NCBI RefSeq assembly: GCF_024347395.1
Contig: NZ_AP025473.1
Location: 496,001-560,000 of the forward strand
Direction: 5' to 3'
Source of the DNA: Vibrio cortegadensis
GTDB lineage: Bacteria > Pseudomonadota > Gammaproteobacteria > Enterobacterales > Vibrionaceae
Length of the DNA stretch: 64,000 nucleotides
Part shown: positions 36,046 to 45,278 of the stretch, in pieces
Layout of the letters: every line of letters begins with the position of its first letter
Numbering within the stretch: position 1 is the stretch's first letter
Notes under the pieces: model-generated
Told to the model about the DNA's origin: nothing
The model's input: only the letters and a program-made list of their open reading frames with translations
The model's database searches: none
Made by a program: the position numbers and the translations under genes

Positions 36046-37527
36046 CTATTGGTGAAACAGATGGCTGTTCAGCATTAAATGCACAGCAATACTGGACGCG
36101 TAACCAAGCATGATCACTGGAGCCCACTTTAAGTGGCCGAAGAAGGTGTATTTTCCATGCGCAGCTCCCATTAAAGCCACTCCAGCCGCAGAACCGATAG
36201 AGAGCAAACTCCCTCCAACCCCTGCGGTGAGCGTGACTAATAACCAGTTCCCCATCGACATTACAGGCTCCATAGTTAGAACGGCAAACATCACCGGAAT
36301 GTTATCGACAATGGCAGACAGTATGCCAACCATTACATTGGCCCAAACGGGATCCCACTGGGTGTACATCACCTCTGAAACTAACCCTAAATACCCCAAT
36401 AAACTTAGTCCACCGACACACATCACCACGCCGTAGAAAAACAACAAAGTGTCCCATTCGGCATGTGAAACACGCCTAAATACATCGAAAGGAACGACAG
36501 AGCCTATTCTTTTTAAAGCCGCTTCATCATTATTGGCGATGGCTATCGCTTTCTTCTTCGCTAACGACATGGGTAGGGTCTGTCTTAAGAAGTAGCCGAA
36601 AAATTGTAAATAAGCGAGGCCCATCATCATTCCAATCACAGGAGGGAAATGTAGCACTGCATGGAAAGCCACCGCGGTAGCAATGGTGAGAATGAATAAT
36701 CCAACAATTCGTCTTGCCCCACGTTTTAGCTCAACTTCTTGATGGATGGTATCTGGCTTCGTTCTCGGAATGAAGAAGGACATGATCAGTGCTGGTACAA
36801 GATAGTTGATCACTGAAGGTAAAAAGAGCGGAAGAAATTGAGCGAAATTCACATGGCCCGCTTGCCACACCATTAGAGTGGTAATATCACCAAAAGGACT
36901 GAATGCGCCCCCCGCATTGGCGGCAATCACAATATTGATACAGGCGATATTAACGAAGCGTACGTTACTCCCCGCCACTTTTAAAACAACAGCACACATT
37001 AAAAGAGCGGTGGTTAAGTTATCGGCAATAGGGGAAATAAAAAATGATAGAAAGCCGGTAAGCCAAAATAAGGATCTAAAATCAAACCCTTTGCCAACCA
37101 TCCAAGCTTGAAGCGCATCGAAAAGACGACGCTCTTCCATCGCACTAATGTAGGTCATGGCCACGAGTAAGAAGAGCAGTAATTCCGCGTATTCCAGTAA
37201 ATTATGTTCAATCGCTTGTTGTGCGACGTTGATATTACCATGCTGCTGGTAGACATAGCCGATCATGATCCAGATTAACCCCGCAGCAAGCAGAACGGGC
37301 TTGGACTTTCTCAGCTTTAGCACCTCTTCAAGCATTACTAAGGTATAAGCCACCACAAAAATCCCAATCGCGGCATAACCGATTGTGGACTGCGTTAAAT
37401 CAAGAGGAGAATTGAGTCCTGAACTTGTAGAGGAAGCAAGCACCGACGGAGACATCAACATGAGTAAACTTGTGGCGAAAATAGTAATGATAAAAGGAAG
37501 ACTAAAAGGTGATTTCTGAACATGCAT
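36046..37527 (-). CDS. nhaD: Na+/H+ antiporter NhaD
   Basis: A 493-residue inner-membrane antiporter with about 12 helices, the family's usual length. It begins with a cleavable or uncleaved hydrophobic leader ending VLAS. Acidic and polar residues in membrane segments include SPIADNLTTALLMCAV and NAGGAFSPFGDITTLMVWQ. SAIVDNIPVMFAVLTM is also typical. It exports Na+ (and Li+) at alkaline pH, suiting a marine bacterium. It is monocistronic and divergent from yehS. Confidence 0.9.
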   Translation of the reverse strand: MHVQKSPFSLPFIITIFATSLLMLMSPSVLASSTSSGLNSPLDLTQSTIGYAAIGIFVVAYTLVMLEEVLKLRKSKPVLLAAGLIWIMIGYVYQQHGNINVAQQAIEHNLLEYAELLLFLLVAMTYISAMEERRLFDALQAWMVGKGFDFRSLFWLTGFLSFFISPIADNLTTALLMCAVVLKVAGSNVRFVNIACINIVIAANAGGAFSPFGDITTLMVWQAGHVNFAQFLPLFLPSVINYLVPALIMSFFIPRTKPDTIHQEVELKRGARRIVGLFILTIATAVAFHAVLHFPPVIGMMMGLAYLQFFGYFLRQTLPMSLAKKKAIAIANNDEAALKRIGSVVPFDVFRRVSHAEWDTLLFFYGVVMCVGGLSLLGYLGLVSEVMYTQWDPVWANVMVGILSAIVDNIPVMFAVLTMEPVMSMGNWLLVTLTAGVGGSLLSIGSAAGVALMGAAHGKYTFFGHLKWAPVIMLGYASSIAVHLMLNSHLFHQ

Positions 37528-37820
37528 GTCTACTGACTCCGGATAAAGGCAACAAATAAATATTAGTAGTAAATCAAGAGCCTAAGTGTGAAGTGAATCC
37601 AATTAATGCGGTTAGTTTAATCAAAAAAGTATCAGTAATAACATTACGCCAATCTAGGTAGCAGCATAAAAAATTCTCAACTGAGCAAATATAACCCTAT
37701 TTAGAATCAATATCTGTTAGAGTGCGCGGCTACTTACTTGCAGTGCAGCCTTTTGTTAGCCGTATTATTGTTCGCTAGCCATTAATAATGAGGGTGCTGC
37801 CTTTTACATTAGGACTATCC

Positions 37821-38300
37821 GTGACTAATAACGACATTTTACGCCGTATTCGCTACACTTTTGATTTTAAAGATGCTCAGATGATTAAGATTTTTGCTCA
37901 AGCAGATCTTGAAGTAACACGTGAGCAGGTAAGCAACTGGTTAAAAAAAGAAGATGATTCTGATTACGTAAAATGCCGCGATCGTGAATTGGCGATCTTC
38001 TTGAATGGTCTCATTAATTTAAAACGTGGTAAGCGAGAAGGTGCACAGCCTGAACCAGAAAATCGTCTAACCAATAACATGGTTTTCATGAAACTGCGTA
38101 TCGCGCTTAATATGAAAACAGAAGACATTCTAAATGTAATGGAACTGGTAGATTTCGACATGAGCAAGCATGAGCTAGGCGCATTCTTCCGTAAGCCAAA
38201 TCATAAAAATTATCGTGAATGTAAAGACCAGATTTTACGTAACTTTTTAATGGGTGTGCAATTCCAACTTCGTCCTGATTCTGAAGACTATCTAGATTAA
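37821..38300 (+). CDS. yehS: DUF1456 protein YehS
   Basis: A 159-residue protein with two copies of the DUF1456 repeat: residues 1-65 (NNDILRRIRYTFDFKDAQM, WLKKEDD) and 80-150 (NNMVFMKLRIALNMKTEDIL, FFRKPNHKNYRECKDQILRN). I chose the GTG at 37821, since it gives the family start TNNDILRRIRY and AGGA lies upstream; an ATG at 37788 would add eleven unrelated residues. Function unknown. Confidence 0.85.
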   Translation: MTNNDILRRIRYTFDFKDAQMIKIFAQADLEVTREQVSNWLKKEDDSDYVKCRDRELAIFLNGLINLKRGKREGAQPEPENRLTNNMVFMKLRIALNMKTEDILNVMELVDFDMSKHELGAFFRKPNHKNYRECKDQILRNFLMGVQFQLRPDSEDYLD

Positions 38301-38330
38301 TCTTGTAGGCTTAATTAGCATACATACCGC

Positions 38331-38364
38331 AAAAGCGAGCATTCAACAAGTGCTCGCTTTTTTG
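38331..38364 (+). terminator. Rho-independent terminator
   Basis: AAAAGCGAGCA and TGCTCGCTTTTTT form the stem around TTCAACAAG, with a T-run. It ends yehS. Confidence 0.85.
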
Positions 38365-38719
38365 TTGCCTGAACAAAACTCTTCTCTTTATTCGTTGCAA
38401 ACCACTTCATCATTTAATTTTCTCATTGAGTTTGTCGCACAAATTCAGTGAATTATCGGGCATCAATTCACTTTAATGTTTGAGAGATCGAGCTAATGCT
38501 TGAGAGAACGAGCCAGTAGAATGGGGTGTGATACACGTAAAGCTTGCACTACATACATGTAGGTATTTTGCATAACATTCGTGATCGATGTTGCATATAT
38601 GCACTCTATGTTTAAGTTTTTGTTACAAATTGATTTCCATCAAAAAATTGTGGTTTTTATATGCTACTTTGCGCGCAAATTAATAAAAACAACTATTTAG
38701 CCCTACAAAGGAAATTATA
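38365..38719. other. Regulatory gap upstream of ompW
   Basis: About 355 AT-rich bases. It holds the FNR-type site at 38630-38643 and a likely -10 (TATGCT, 38660-38665). A good ribosome binding site (AAGGAAA) precedes the ompW ATG. I see no small gene in it. Confidence 0.5.
38630..38643. promoter_or_regulatory. FNR-type site upstream of ompW
   Basis: TTGATTTCCATCAA is a perfect match to the FNR consensus TTGAT-N4-ATCAA. It is 77 bases upstream of the ompW ATG and close to the position for class II activation relative to the -10 at 38660-38665. Confidence 0.75.
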
Positions 38720-39364
38720 ATGAAAAAAACAATGTTTAGTCTTGCCGTCCTCGCTGCGTTAGCTTCCACGAATGTCGCTGCCCATAAAGAGGGGGATTTT
38801 ATTATTCGTGCAGGGCTTGCTGGAGTCGTTCCAAACGATAGTAGTTCAGGTATTCTGGGTTCGAATGAAGAGCTTGAAGTTGATTCAAATATGCAGCTAG
38901 GTTTAACGCTTGGTTATATGATTACGGATAATATTAGTTTTGAAGTTCTTGCTGCGACTCCTTTTAGCCATACTATTTCTACTGATTTAGCTGGATTGGG
39001 TGATATTGCGGATGTTGATCACCTGCCGCCTACTTTTATGCTGCAATACTATTTTGGAACCCGTGAAAGTACTTTCCGTCCCTATGTTGGTGCTGGTATC
39101 AATTACACGACTTTTTTCAGTGAAGGGTTTAATAGTAAAGCGAAATCAGCAGGGTTGAGTGATCTATCTTTAGATGACTCTTGGGGGCTTGCGGTCAATG
39201 CGGGTGCCGATTACATGTTAAATGAAGATTGGTTTTTGAATGCGTCAATCTGGTATGCAGATATTGAAACCGATGCACATTATAAATTTAATGGGGCAAA
39301 ACAAACGACAAAAGTCAAAATAGACCCTTGGGTATTTATGATTGGTGGTGGTTACAAGTTCTAA
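38720..39364 (+). CDS. ompW: Outer membrane protein OmpW
   Basis: A 214-residue eight-stranded barrel with signal peptide MKKTMFSLAVLAALASTNVAA. Family features are HKEGDFIIRAGLAGVVPND, LGYMITDNISFEVLAATPFSH, the PPTFMLQYYFG block and the final GGGYKF with C-terminal Phe. OmpW forms a narrow channel for hydrophobic molecules and is induced without oxygen in related bacteria. That fits the FNR site upstream and the nearby nos cluster. Confidence 0.93.
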   Translation: MKKTMFSLAVLAALASTNVAAHKEGDFIIRAGLAGVVPNDSSSGILGSNEELEVDSNMQLGLTLGYMITDNISFEVLAATPFSHTISTDLAGLGDIADVDHLPPTFMLQYYFGTRESTFRPYVGAGINYTTFFSEGFNSKAKSAGLSDLSLDDSWGLAVNAGADYMLNEDWFLNASIWYADIETDAHYKFNGAKQTTKVKIDPWVFMIGGGYKF

Positions 39365-39390
39365 GCCGAAGTCGCCCTATATAAAGATAT

Positions 39391-39413
39391 AAAGGCAGTC
39401 AAGGCTGCCTTTA
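39391..39413. terminator. Terminator between ompW and nosL
   Basis: AAAGGCAG and CTGCCTTT with a six-base loop, T-rich on the plus side. It lies between the convergent ompW and nos genes and may serve both. Confidence 0.7.
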
Positions 39414-39463
39414 TTCTCTTCTACGTCATAGAACGACGCTCCCATGTGATTAGGAACGGTGTT

Positions 39464-39964
39464 TTATAATATATCGATAGTGATCTCATCAAATTGATAC
39501 AGCTTTCCACCAAACTTTTTGCTAAAGGCTAGAGCATCTTCTTTGGTACTAAAGCTTGCCAGTGTTTGTCCCATCGCCCCCGTTTGACTTGAACCGATCA
39601 CAAACCACGCTTCTTTTGCATCTATGAAATATTGATCTTCAGGTTTTTGCCATGGCGTTTTACTCATGTCATGAACAAATACTTGTCGAACTTGGCGTTG
39701 GTTTTCTGGTTGAAGCAAGTAGCTAAAAAGATCACGGGTTGAGCAAAATTTCATGACATCATCATGGCCCTTTTGAAATGCTTCGCCTTTCGGCCCCGGG
39801 AAATTAGCAATGATCATTCCGCACAAATGGCATTCATCACTATTTTCAATTGCCACTGCTTGTTTGAGCATTTTTTCTTGAGGATCCTCGCCACAACCCA
39901 TAAGCAACAAAGAGAGGGCTAGGCTGGTGACTATTTTCCATTGCGTGGATATTTTTTGTGACAT
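39464..39964 (-). CDS. nosL: NosL copper-handling lipoprotein
   Basis: A 166-residue lipoprotein with lipobox LMGC. It has the NosL copper motif CHLCGMII, later FCSTRDLFSYLL and a late WFVIGS block. NosL delivers Cu(I) for the CuZ centre of nitrous oxide reductase. It is the last gene of the nos operon, 12 bases after nosY. Confidence 0.92.
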   Translation of the reverse strand: MSQKISTQWKIVTSLALSLLLMGCGEDPQEKMLKQAVAIENSDECHLCGMIIANFPGPKGEAFQKGHDDVMKFCSTRDLFSYLLQPENQRQVRQVFVHDMSKTPWQKPEDQYFIDAKEAWFVIGSSQTGAMGQTLASFSTKEDALAFSKKFGGKLYQFDEITIDIL

Positions 39965-39976
39965 GTATAATCTCGC

Positions 39977-40795
39977 TTATAACGTTTTTTTTCTGAAAAT
40001 GAGTAAAGCCACTGATAGCGGTAGAAGGATCCAAGCCAGCATCACAAGCAAAAGCGTGCTGGTGGAGTAACTGCTGTTGATCGCCACAGCTAATACGCCA
40101 TTAACATCGGTGCTGTTCAATGACGATAAGTTTATTAATCGGAATAAATCGGCTGGGTTGAACATCATCACCTGAACTAACGCGTGCTGAGTCAGTAGCT
40201 CACTTCCTCCTACGAGCACGCCAAGCAGTACTAAGTCAAAAATAAGCACGAAAAACAGCCATAGGATGAGGGAAATACCTGCCGCTTTTGATTTTTCTGA
40301 AACCAACAGACTGGTTAAGTAAGCCAAGGTAATGAAGCACAAACCAAGCAGAGTGGAAGTGAGAATAAAGAGCCCAAATGATGACGCAACTTCAGCGGTA
40401 TCAAGGGTAAAGGCGAGTAGGACTCCTGCACTACCAAAGCCTAAAACAGTGGCAAGCGTGATGATGAAACCTTGGCCGAGAAACTTGCCAAATAGCAATT
40501 GTCCATGACTGATCGGGTAGGTCATCAGCAGCAATAGCGTGCCAGACTCTTGTTCTCCGACGAAGCTGTCGTAGCAAAGTAGTAGGGCAATCAACGGGAT
40601 GATGAATACCGACAAGCTCGATAAACTTGCGATAGTCGATGAGAGTGACGGCGGACCAATATGTCCAGACGCAACACTGCCATAATAGCTTAGTCCAACC
40701 GACAACAGCGCGAAAATAAAGGTAATCGAGACAAACCAGCGATTACGTAAACCATCTTGGAACTCTTTTAATGCGACCGCAATGATGGGATTCAT
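39977..40795 (-). CDS. nosY: NosY ABC-type permease
   Basis: A 272-residue inner-membrane protein with six hydrophobic segments, beginning MNPIIAVALKEFQDGLRNRWF, with DSFVGEQESGTLLLLMTYP. It pairs with NosF to support NosD-dependent maturation of the CuZ centre. One base separates it from nosF. Confidence 0.92.
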   Translation of the reverse strand: MNPIIAVALKEFQDGLRNRWFVSITFIFALLSVGLSYYGSVASGHIGPPSLSSTIASLSSLSVFIIPLIALLLCYDSFVGEQESGTLLLLMTYPISHGQLLFGKFLGQGFIITLATVLGFGSAGVLLAFTLDTAEVASSFGLFILTSTLLGLCFITLAYLTSLLVSEKSKAAGISLILWLFFVLIFDLVLLGVLVGGSELLTQHALVQVMMFNPADLFRLINLSSLNSTDVNGVLAVAINSSYSTSTLLLVMLAWILLPLSVALLIFRKKTL

Positions 40796-40796
40796 A

Positions 40797-41732
40797 TTAT
40801 TGATCCTCCTTGCTGCGTGAGTGATCGTGTTCTACAGCGTCAGAGGTTGTGCTTAAAAAGTGCTGGTAGATCTGTTCTAAGTTGGCCGGTTCCACATGAA
40901 TATCACTGAGAGTGTCGTAACGCATCAACTCTTTGATTGCCGATATTTTATGTTTCTCTGGAATATGGAGTTGATTATCCGTCACCATAAATCCGGTTAA
41001 TTGCTCATTGCTAGCAAGTGCCCCGTTAATGCCATGCGTTTTGATGACCACTGGGAGATTGGCTTGAAGCCGTAATTCGGCCAGTGTGCCTTCTGCGATA
41101 CACTGCCCACGAGCTAAGATCATCGCTCTATCAATGTGTTGTTCAACGCCGGGCAGCACATGCGAACACAAGATAATACTGGCACCACTTTTTTTGAGTT
41201 GATCGACGCTGGTATAAAACTCTTGGGTTGCAATTGGATCAAGTCCTACGGTTGGTTCATCAAGCAACAGCAGTTTAGGTTCACCTAAAAAAGCTTGCGC
41301 GAGTCCGAGGCGCTGCCGCATCCCTTTTGAGTAGGTTTTCACTTGGCGGTGCATAGCATCACTTAAACCGACCTTTTTTAGCAAGGGTTGGATCTGGTCG
41401 GAAGACGCAGATTTCAAGCGAGAAAAATAGGTGAGCACTTCCAGCCCGGTCAATTGGTCATAAAAGCTGACATTTTCAGGCAAATAGCCGATATGTTTAC
41501 GACTATGCCAAGCTTGGTTACTTTTAGGATCAACCCCAAAGACTGAAAGCTTACCTTGGGTTAACGTAATAACACCGAGAATGAGCTTCATCATGGTGGT
41601 TTTTCCCGCACCATTGTGCCCAAATAGCCCCAATACTTCACCGCGTTCTAAGGTCAAATTAATGCCATTGAGAGCATGCAGTTGTTTGTACTGCTTGGTT
41701 ACTTGTTCGAGTTGTACAACCGGTCCGTTCAT
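40797..41732 (-). CDS. nosF: NosF ABC-type ATPase
   Basis: A 311-residue ATPase: Walker A GHNGAGKTT, signature YSKGMRQRLGLAQAFLG, Walker B LLLLDEPTVGLD, H-loop CSH. It drives the NosDFY complex. Its ATG overlaps the nosD stop by four bases. Confidence 0.93.
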   Translation of the reverse strand: MNGPVVQLEQVTKQYKQLHALNGINLTLERGEVLGLFGHNGAGKTTMMKLILGVITLTQGKLSVFGVDPKSNQAWHSRKHIGYLPENVSFYDQLTGLEVLTYFSRLKSASSDQIQPLLKKVGLSDAMHRQVKTYSKGMRQRLGLAQAFLGEPKLLLLDEPTVGLDPIATQEFYTSVDQLKKSGASIILCSHVLPGVEQHIDRAMILARGQCIAEGTLAELRLQANLPVVIKTHGINGALASNEQLTGFMVTDNQLHIPEKHKISAIKELMRYDTLSDIHVEPANLEQIYQHFLSTTSDAVEHDHSRSKEDQ

Positions 41733-43084
41733 GAATGATTTCCTATTCCGTCGATGAGAGGAGAAGTTACGTTGACGGGATTGTTGAGTCGTTGTGTCGA
41801 GTTTTCTGATTGAGGTTCTTGCTCTGAATCTGGAGACATAAGCGGGTGCGAATCTTTAACACCTGCGGGCTTTAATACTGGGAATTGCTTTTGGATCCAA
41901 CGCAGCATGAGTACGGCGGGGCTGTCTAGCAGTACTTTTGATTCAGGGTATTTCCAAACCATTTTGTCGATACCATCATTTGGCTCAAAAGGCGTATCAC
42001 CGATGTTGTTATTATCAAGATCCCAACCAAGATAGTTACTCCAGTAGTTGCCAATACCATTTTGACTCCATTCTTGCTCTTGGTTGGATACGTACTTCAC
42101 TTGAACGGGATTGTTGATAAATTGGTTGCCAAAAATTTTGCCATTTTCCGACCCCGCAGTGAGGTGGATGCCTATCTCTGCGGTATCGATGGTGTTATAG
42201 CTAATGGTGTTATAGGCAGAGTTATAAACAAACAACCCTTTGCCTTCGCGCCCAATGACTTTATTTTCAGGTCGAGTCCAAACATTCTTTATTTGGTTGT
42301 GGCTAATTGTGGATGAGGTGATGAAGTTCATTAACATGCCGTAGTCTTCACTGTCTCGGCTGGTGTTATTTTCCACGGTCAACAAGCGAGAACTCATTAG
42401 CGCATAGCCTGCTCGTGTGTTGTAAGCGGTGTTGTTCAATACTCGATTATTATGTGAATACATATAGTGAACGCCATAACGAAGATCGTGCATGGTGTTT
42501 CCACGTAACTCGCTCTCTTGGCTTGAAATGATGTAGAGCCCATCTCGGGTATTGCTGATGTCATTACCGATCACGAGCGCTGTTTTTACGGCTGAGAGTT
42601 GAATACCATTTCCGCGATCCGCAGAGCGCAAAGCAGGGTTGCCTACTACGGTATTTTTTTCGATAAGCAGATCATTGGCGCGTTGCAGCCAAAGCCCAAA
42701 TCCATCGCCTGTTAATTGATTATTTCGGATGACGATGTTGTTCGCTTGATCTAAATAGATCCCTGCGTTTTGTTCGGTTAAATCATCTCCCCAATTAATG
42801 ATGGTCAGGTTCTCAACCGTTGTATTTGAAGTATTGAGTGTTAAGGCATTTCCCACTCCATTAGCGTCAATTATCGCACCTTGCTCGCCACGAATATTAA
42901 TGCCATTGCGGACATTGAAATTACCAGAATAGGTGCCAGGCTGGATTAAAACGGTATCGCCATCTTGGGTATTATCCAATGCGAATTGAAGGCTTTCACC
43001 TTGATTGACGGTGAATACCGCAGCAAAAAGTGCGGAGTGGAAAAGACTAAAAATGACAGCAATAAGCCCGCTTTTAATATTCAA
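41729..43084 (-). CDS. nosD: NosD periplasmic copper-maturation protein
   Basis: A 451-residue exported protein with signal peptide ending ALFAA. Parallel beta-helix (CASH/PbH1) repeats run through most of it, e.g. ANNIVIRNNQLTGDGFGLWL and YGVHYMYSHNNRVLNNTAY. It interacts with NosFY and assists assembly of the Cu-S centre of NosZ. The C-terminal tail (about 400-451) is low-complexity and variable. Confidence 0.92.
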   Translation of the reverse strand: MNIKSGLIAVIFSLFHSALFAAVFTVNQGESLQFALDNTQDGDTVLIQPGTYSGNFNVRNGINIRGEQGAIIDANGVGNALTLNTSNTTVENLTIINWGDDLTEQNAGIYLDQANNIVIRNNQLTGDGFGLWLQRANDLLIEKNTVVGNPALRSADRGNGIQLSAVKTALVIGNDISNTRDGLYIISSQESELRGNTMHDLRYGVHYMYSHNNRVLNNTAYNTRAGYALMSSRLLTVENNTSRDSEDYGMLMNFITSSTISHNQIKNVWTRPENKVIGREGKGLFVYNSAYNTISYNTIDTAEIGIHLTAGSENGKIFGNQFINNPVQVKYVSNQEQEWSQNGIGNYWSNYLGWDLDNNNIGDTPFEPNDGIDKMVWKYPESKVLLDSPAVLMLRWIQKQFPVLKPAGVKDSHPLMSPDSEQEPQSENSTQRLNNPVNVTSPLIDGIGNHS

Positions 43085-43191
43085 TCGCCACCTTCTTCTT
43101 TGATTGATAGGGTTTTCTTTTATTAAGATTGATACATTCTTGCGTCATGACTTCACTCATTAGCATCGCCTGTTCGTGAACATGGCTGATA

Positions 43192-43220
43192 AGGTTCCTT
43201 CACATTATCTGAAGGAACCT
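43192..43220 (-). promoter_or_regulatory. Stem-loop between nosZ and nosD
   Basis: AGGTTCCTTC and GAAGGAACCT form a perfect 10-bp stem with a nine-base loop, in the 217-base gap after nosZ. No strong T-run follows on the minus strand. It may protect the nosZ mRNA or partly terminate it. Confidence 0.55.
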
Positions 43221-43301
43221 ATCTAGACGATGGGATATGTCACTCAGTTTTGGGTGTTAAACCCTGTCGTCGTGTCGCACGTAAACCGCCTATAATTGTG
43301 T

Positions 43302-45194
43302 CTATGCTTCAACGAGCATACGACCACGCATCTCCATATGTAGAGCGTGACAGAACCAGTTACAGTAGTACCACTGAACGCCGGGTTTATTGGCTGTAAA
43401 GGTGATCGAAGCGGTCGCTTGTGGACCAATTTCCATCTGTACGCCATGGTTCGTCATACAGAAACCGTGGGTAACATCTTCCACCATATCGAGGTTGGTT
43501 ACGATAACGGTTACCTCATCACCAAGCTTCACTCTGAATTCATTCATACCGAAAGTCGGTGCGATTGAGGTCATGTAAACGCGCACTTTATTACCATCAC
43601 GGATGACTTTATTTTGGGTCATCACATCAACCCCATCTTTCTTCGCGATAGCAAGTGTCTCGGCAAAGATAGAATCATCACGCGTCCACAGTTTATTTGG
43701 TTTCACTTTACTGCGGTGAACGATCATACAGTCGTGTGGTTCCGCAAAAGTAGGACCATCGTGAATGAGCTTCATTTCATCGCCTGAAATATCAATTAAC
43801 TGATCGTTTTCTGGACGCAATGGGCCTACTGGTAAGAATCTATCTTTAGAGAACTTACATAGCGAGATTAACCATTTGCCATCCGCATCACGAGTTTCAC
43901 CTTGTGAAGTATGGTTGTGACCGGGTTGGTAGTGGACATCCAGTTTCTGGCGAATATAGTTAACCTTGTCACCGTTGTAAGCTTTGATTGCGTCTTCAAC
44001 ACTCCATTTTGCAATTTGGCTATCTAGGAAAAGAGTGGTGTAGGCAAAACCTTTGTTATCAAACGCAGTATGAAGTGGACCTAAACCAAGTTCCGGCTCT
44101 GCCACAATGGTGTCACGCGGCTTGATAGAGTTTGAGAATAGGCTATCGAGTTTAGCGATAGAAATGACCGATACCGTTGGAGATAGTTTCCCGTTAGCAA
44201 CAAAGTATTCGCCGCTTGGAGAAGTATTAAGGCCATGCGGTGATTTTGGAACAGGGATATAGCGCGTCAGATCAGAGCCTTTACGGCCATCTAAAACAGG
44301 AACGTCGTTACCGTTGTATGTTTTAAAGTTGCCTGCTTTCAGTGCTGCTTCACAACGTTCAAGGCTGAATACCACAACATGGTCACGTTCAGCCGTGATC
44401 ATCTCCCCAAGGTTCATGCCCATTTCAGAGTTGTAACAGGTAGAAGCGAAGTATTTACCGTCATAATCGGCATCGGTGTTATCTAAGTTACCGTCAACCA
44501 TGACTTGGAAAGCGACTTCCATTTTCTCAGCATCAATGACATTAAAGAGTGAACGATAGGTGCTGATGTCATCAAGCGTTGTTTTGCCATCGTTATTCAT
44601 TGGTATTTCAAATTCACCATTACAAATAACGTATTTAGTCTGTGGTACTTTTTGAACACGTAATCCGTGAATCGCTTGAACATTCGGAATGGTGAGCATT
44701 TTGTCACATTTCATCACGTCACAGCGAATACGAGCAACACGTGAATTGGCTTTATCGTTAATGAAGACATATTTACCGTTATAACGACCATCCGTCATAC
44801 TCATATGGGGGTGATGGGAGTCGCCCGCTAGAATGTGTGCGCTGTCGCCTTTAATACGCTTACTTTCATCTGTTAAGCCCCAACCTGTTGCACTATCAAC
44901 GTTGAATACTGGAATTCGCATAAGTTCGCGCATTGATGGCAAGCCCAGAATACGAACTTCACCTGAGTGACCACCACTCCAGAAGCCGTAATACTCATCA
45001 AGGTCTCCAGGGTGAACGACTGCGCTGTTGCTGATTTCAGATGCTTGAGCTTTTGCCATTGATGCAAACATGGCTGCCGTCATTGGCGCAGCGGCAACGC
45101 CTAAACCTATTGCGGCACTTTTACCGAAAAACTTACGACGTTCGCTGTTTTCGGGGTGATTGTCTTGATCGATATTGGTCTTGTCATCACTCAT
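43302..45194 (-). CDS. nosZ: Nitrous oxide reductase NosZ
   Basis: A 630-residue periplasmic enzyme that reduces N2O to N2. The twin-arginine signal (ERRKFFGKSAAIGLG) marks it as the Tat-exported clade I type. The beta-propeller domain carries CuZ ligands (DSHHPHMS). The C-terminal cupredoxin domain has the CuA ligands in CNWFCHALHMEMRG plus an upstream His in VTHGFCM. It is preceded by nosR and has a GGAG ribosome binding site. Confidence 0.96.
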   Translation of the reverse strand: MSDDKTNIDQDNHPENSERRKFFGKSAAIGLGVAAAPMTAAMFASMAKAQASEISNSAVVHPGDLDEYYGFWSGGHSGEVRILGLPSMRELMRIPVFNVDSATGWGLTDESKRIKGDSAHILAGDSHHPHMSMTDGRYNGKYVFINDKANSRVARIRCDVMKCDKMLTIPNVQAIHGLRVQKVPQTKYVICNGEFEIPMNNDGKTTLDDISTYRSLFNVIDAEKMEVAFQVMVDGNLDNTDADYDGKYFASTCYNSEMGMNLGEMITAERDHVVVFSLERCEAALKAGNFKTYNGNDVPVLDGRKGSDLTRYIPVPKSPHGLNTSPSGEYFVANGKLSPTVSVISIAKLDSLFSNSIKPRDTIVAEPELGLGPLHTAFDNKGFAYTTLFLDSQIAKWSVEDAIKAYNGDKVNYIRQKLDVHYQPGHNHTSQGETRDADGKWLISLCKFSKDRFLPVGPLRPENDQLIDISGDEMKLIHDGPTFAEPHDCMIVHRSKVKPNKLWTRDDSIFAETLAIAKKDGVDVMTQNKVIRDGNKVRVYMTSIAPTFGMNEFRVKLGDEVTVIVTNLDMVEDVTHGFCMTNHGVQMEIGPQATASITFTANKPGVQWYYCNWFCHALHMEMRGRMLVEA

Positions 45195-45278
45195 GGTGGA
45201 TCTCCATATTATGGTTGTAGGTCGCTAATTGTTTAGGCAGTCACATGAATTAGCTGCATGTCATTAGATGATTGACTG

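Noticed and set aside
43244..43447. Short minus-strand frame at the nosZ end
   Set aside because: It overlaps the NosZ CuA domain in another frame and has no start signals.
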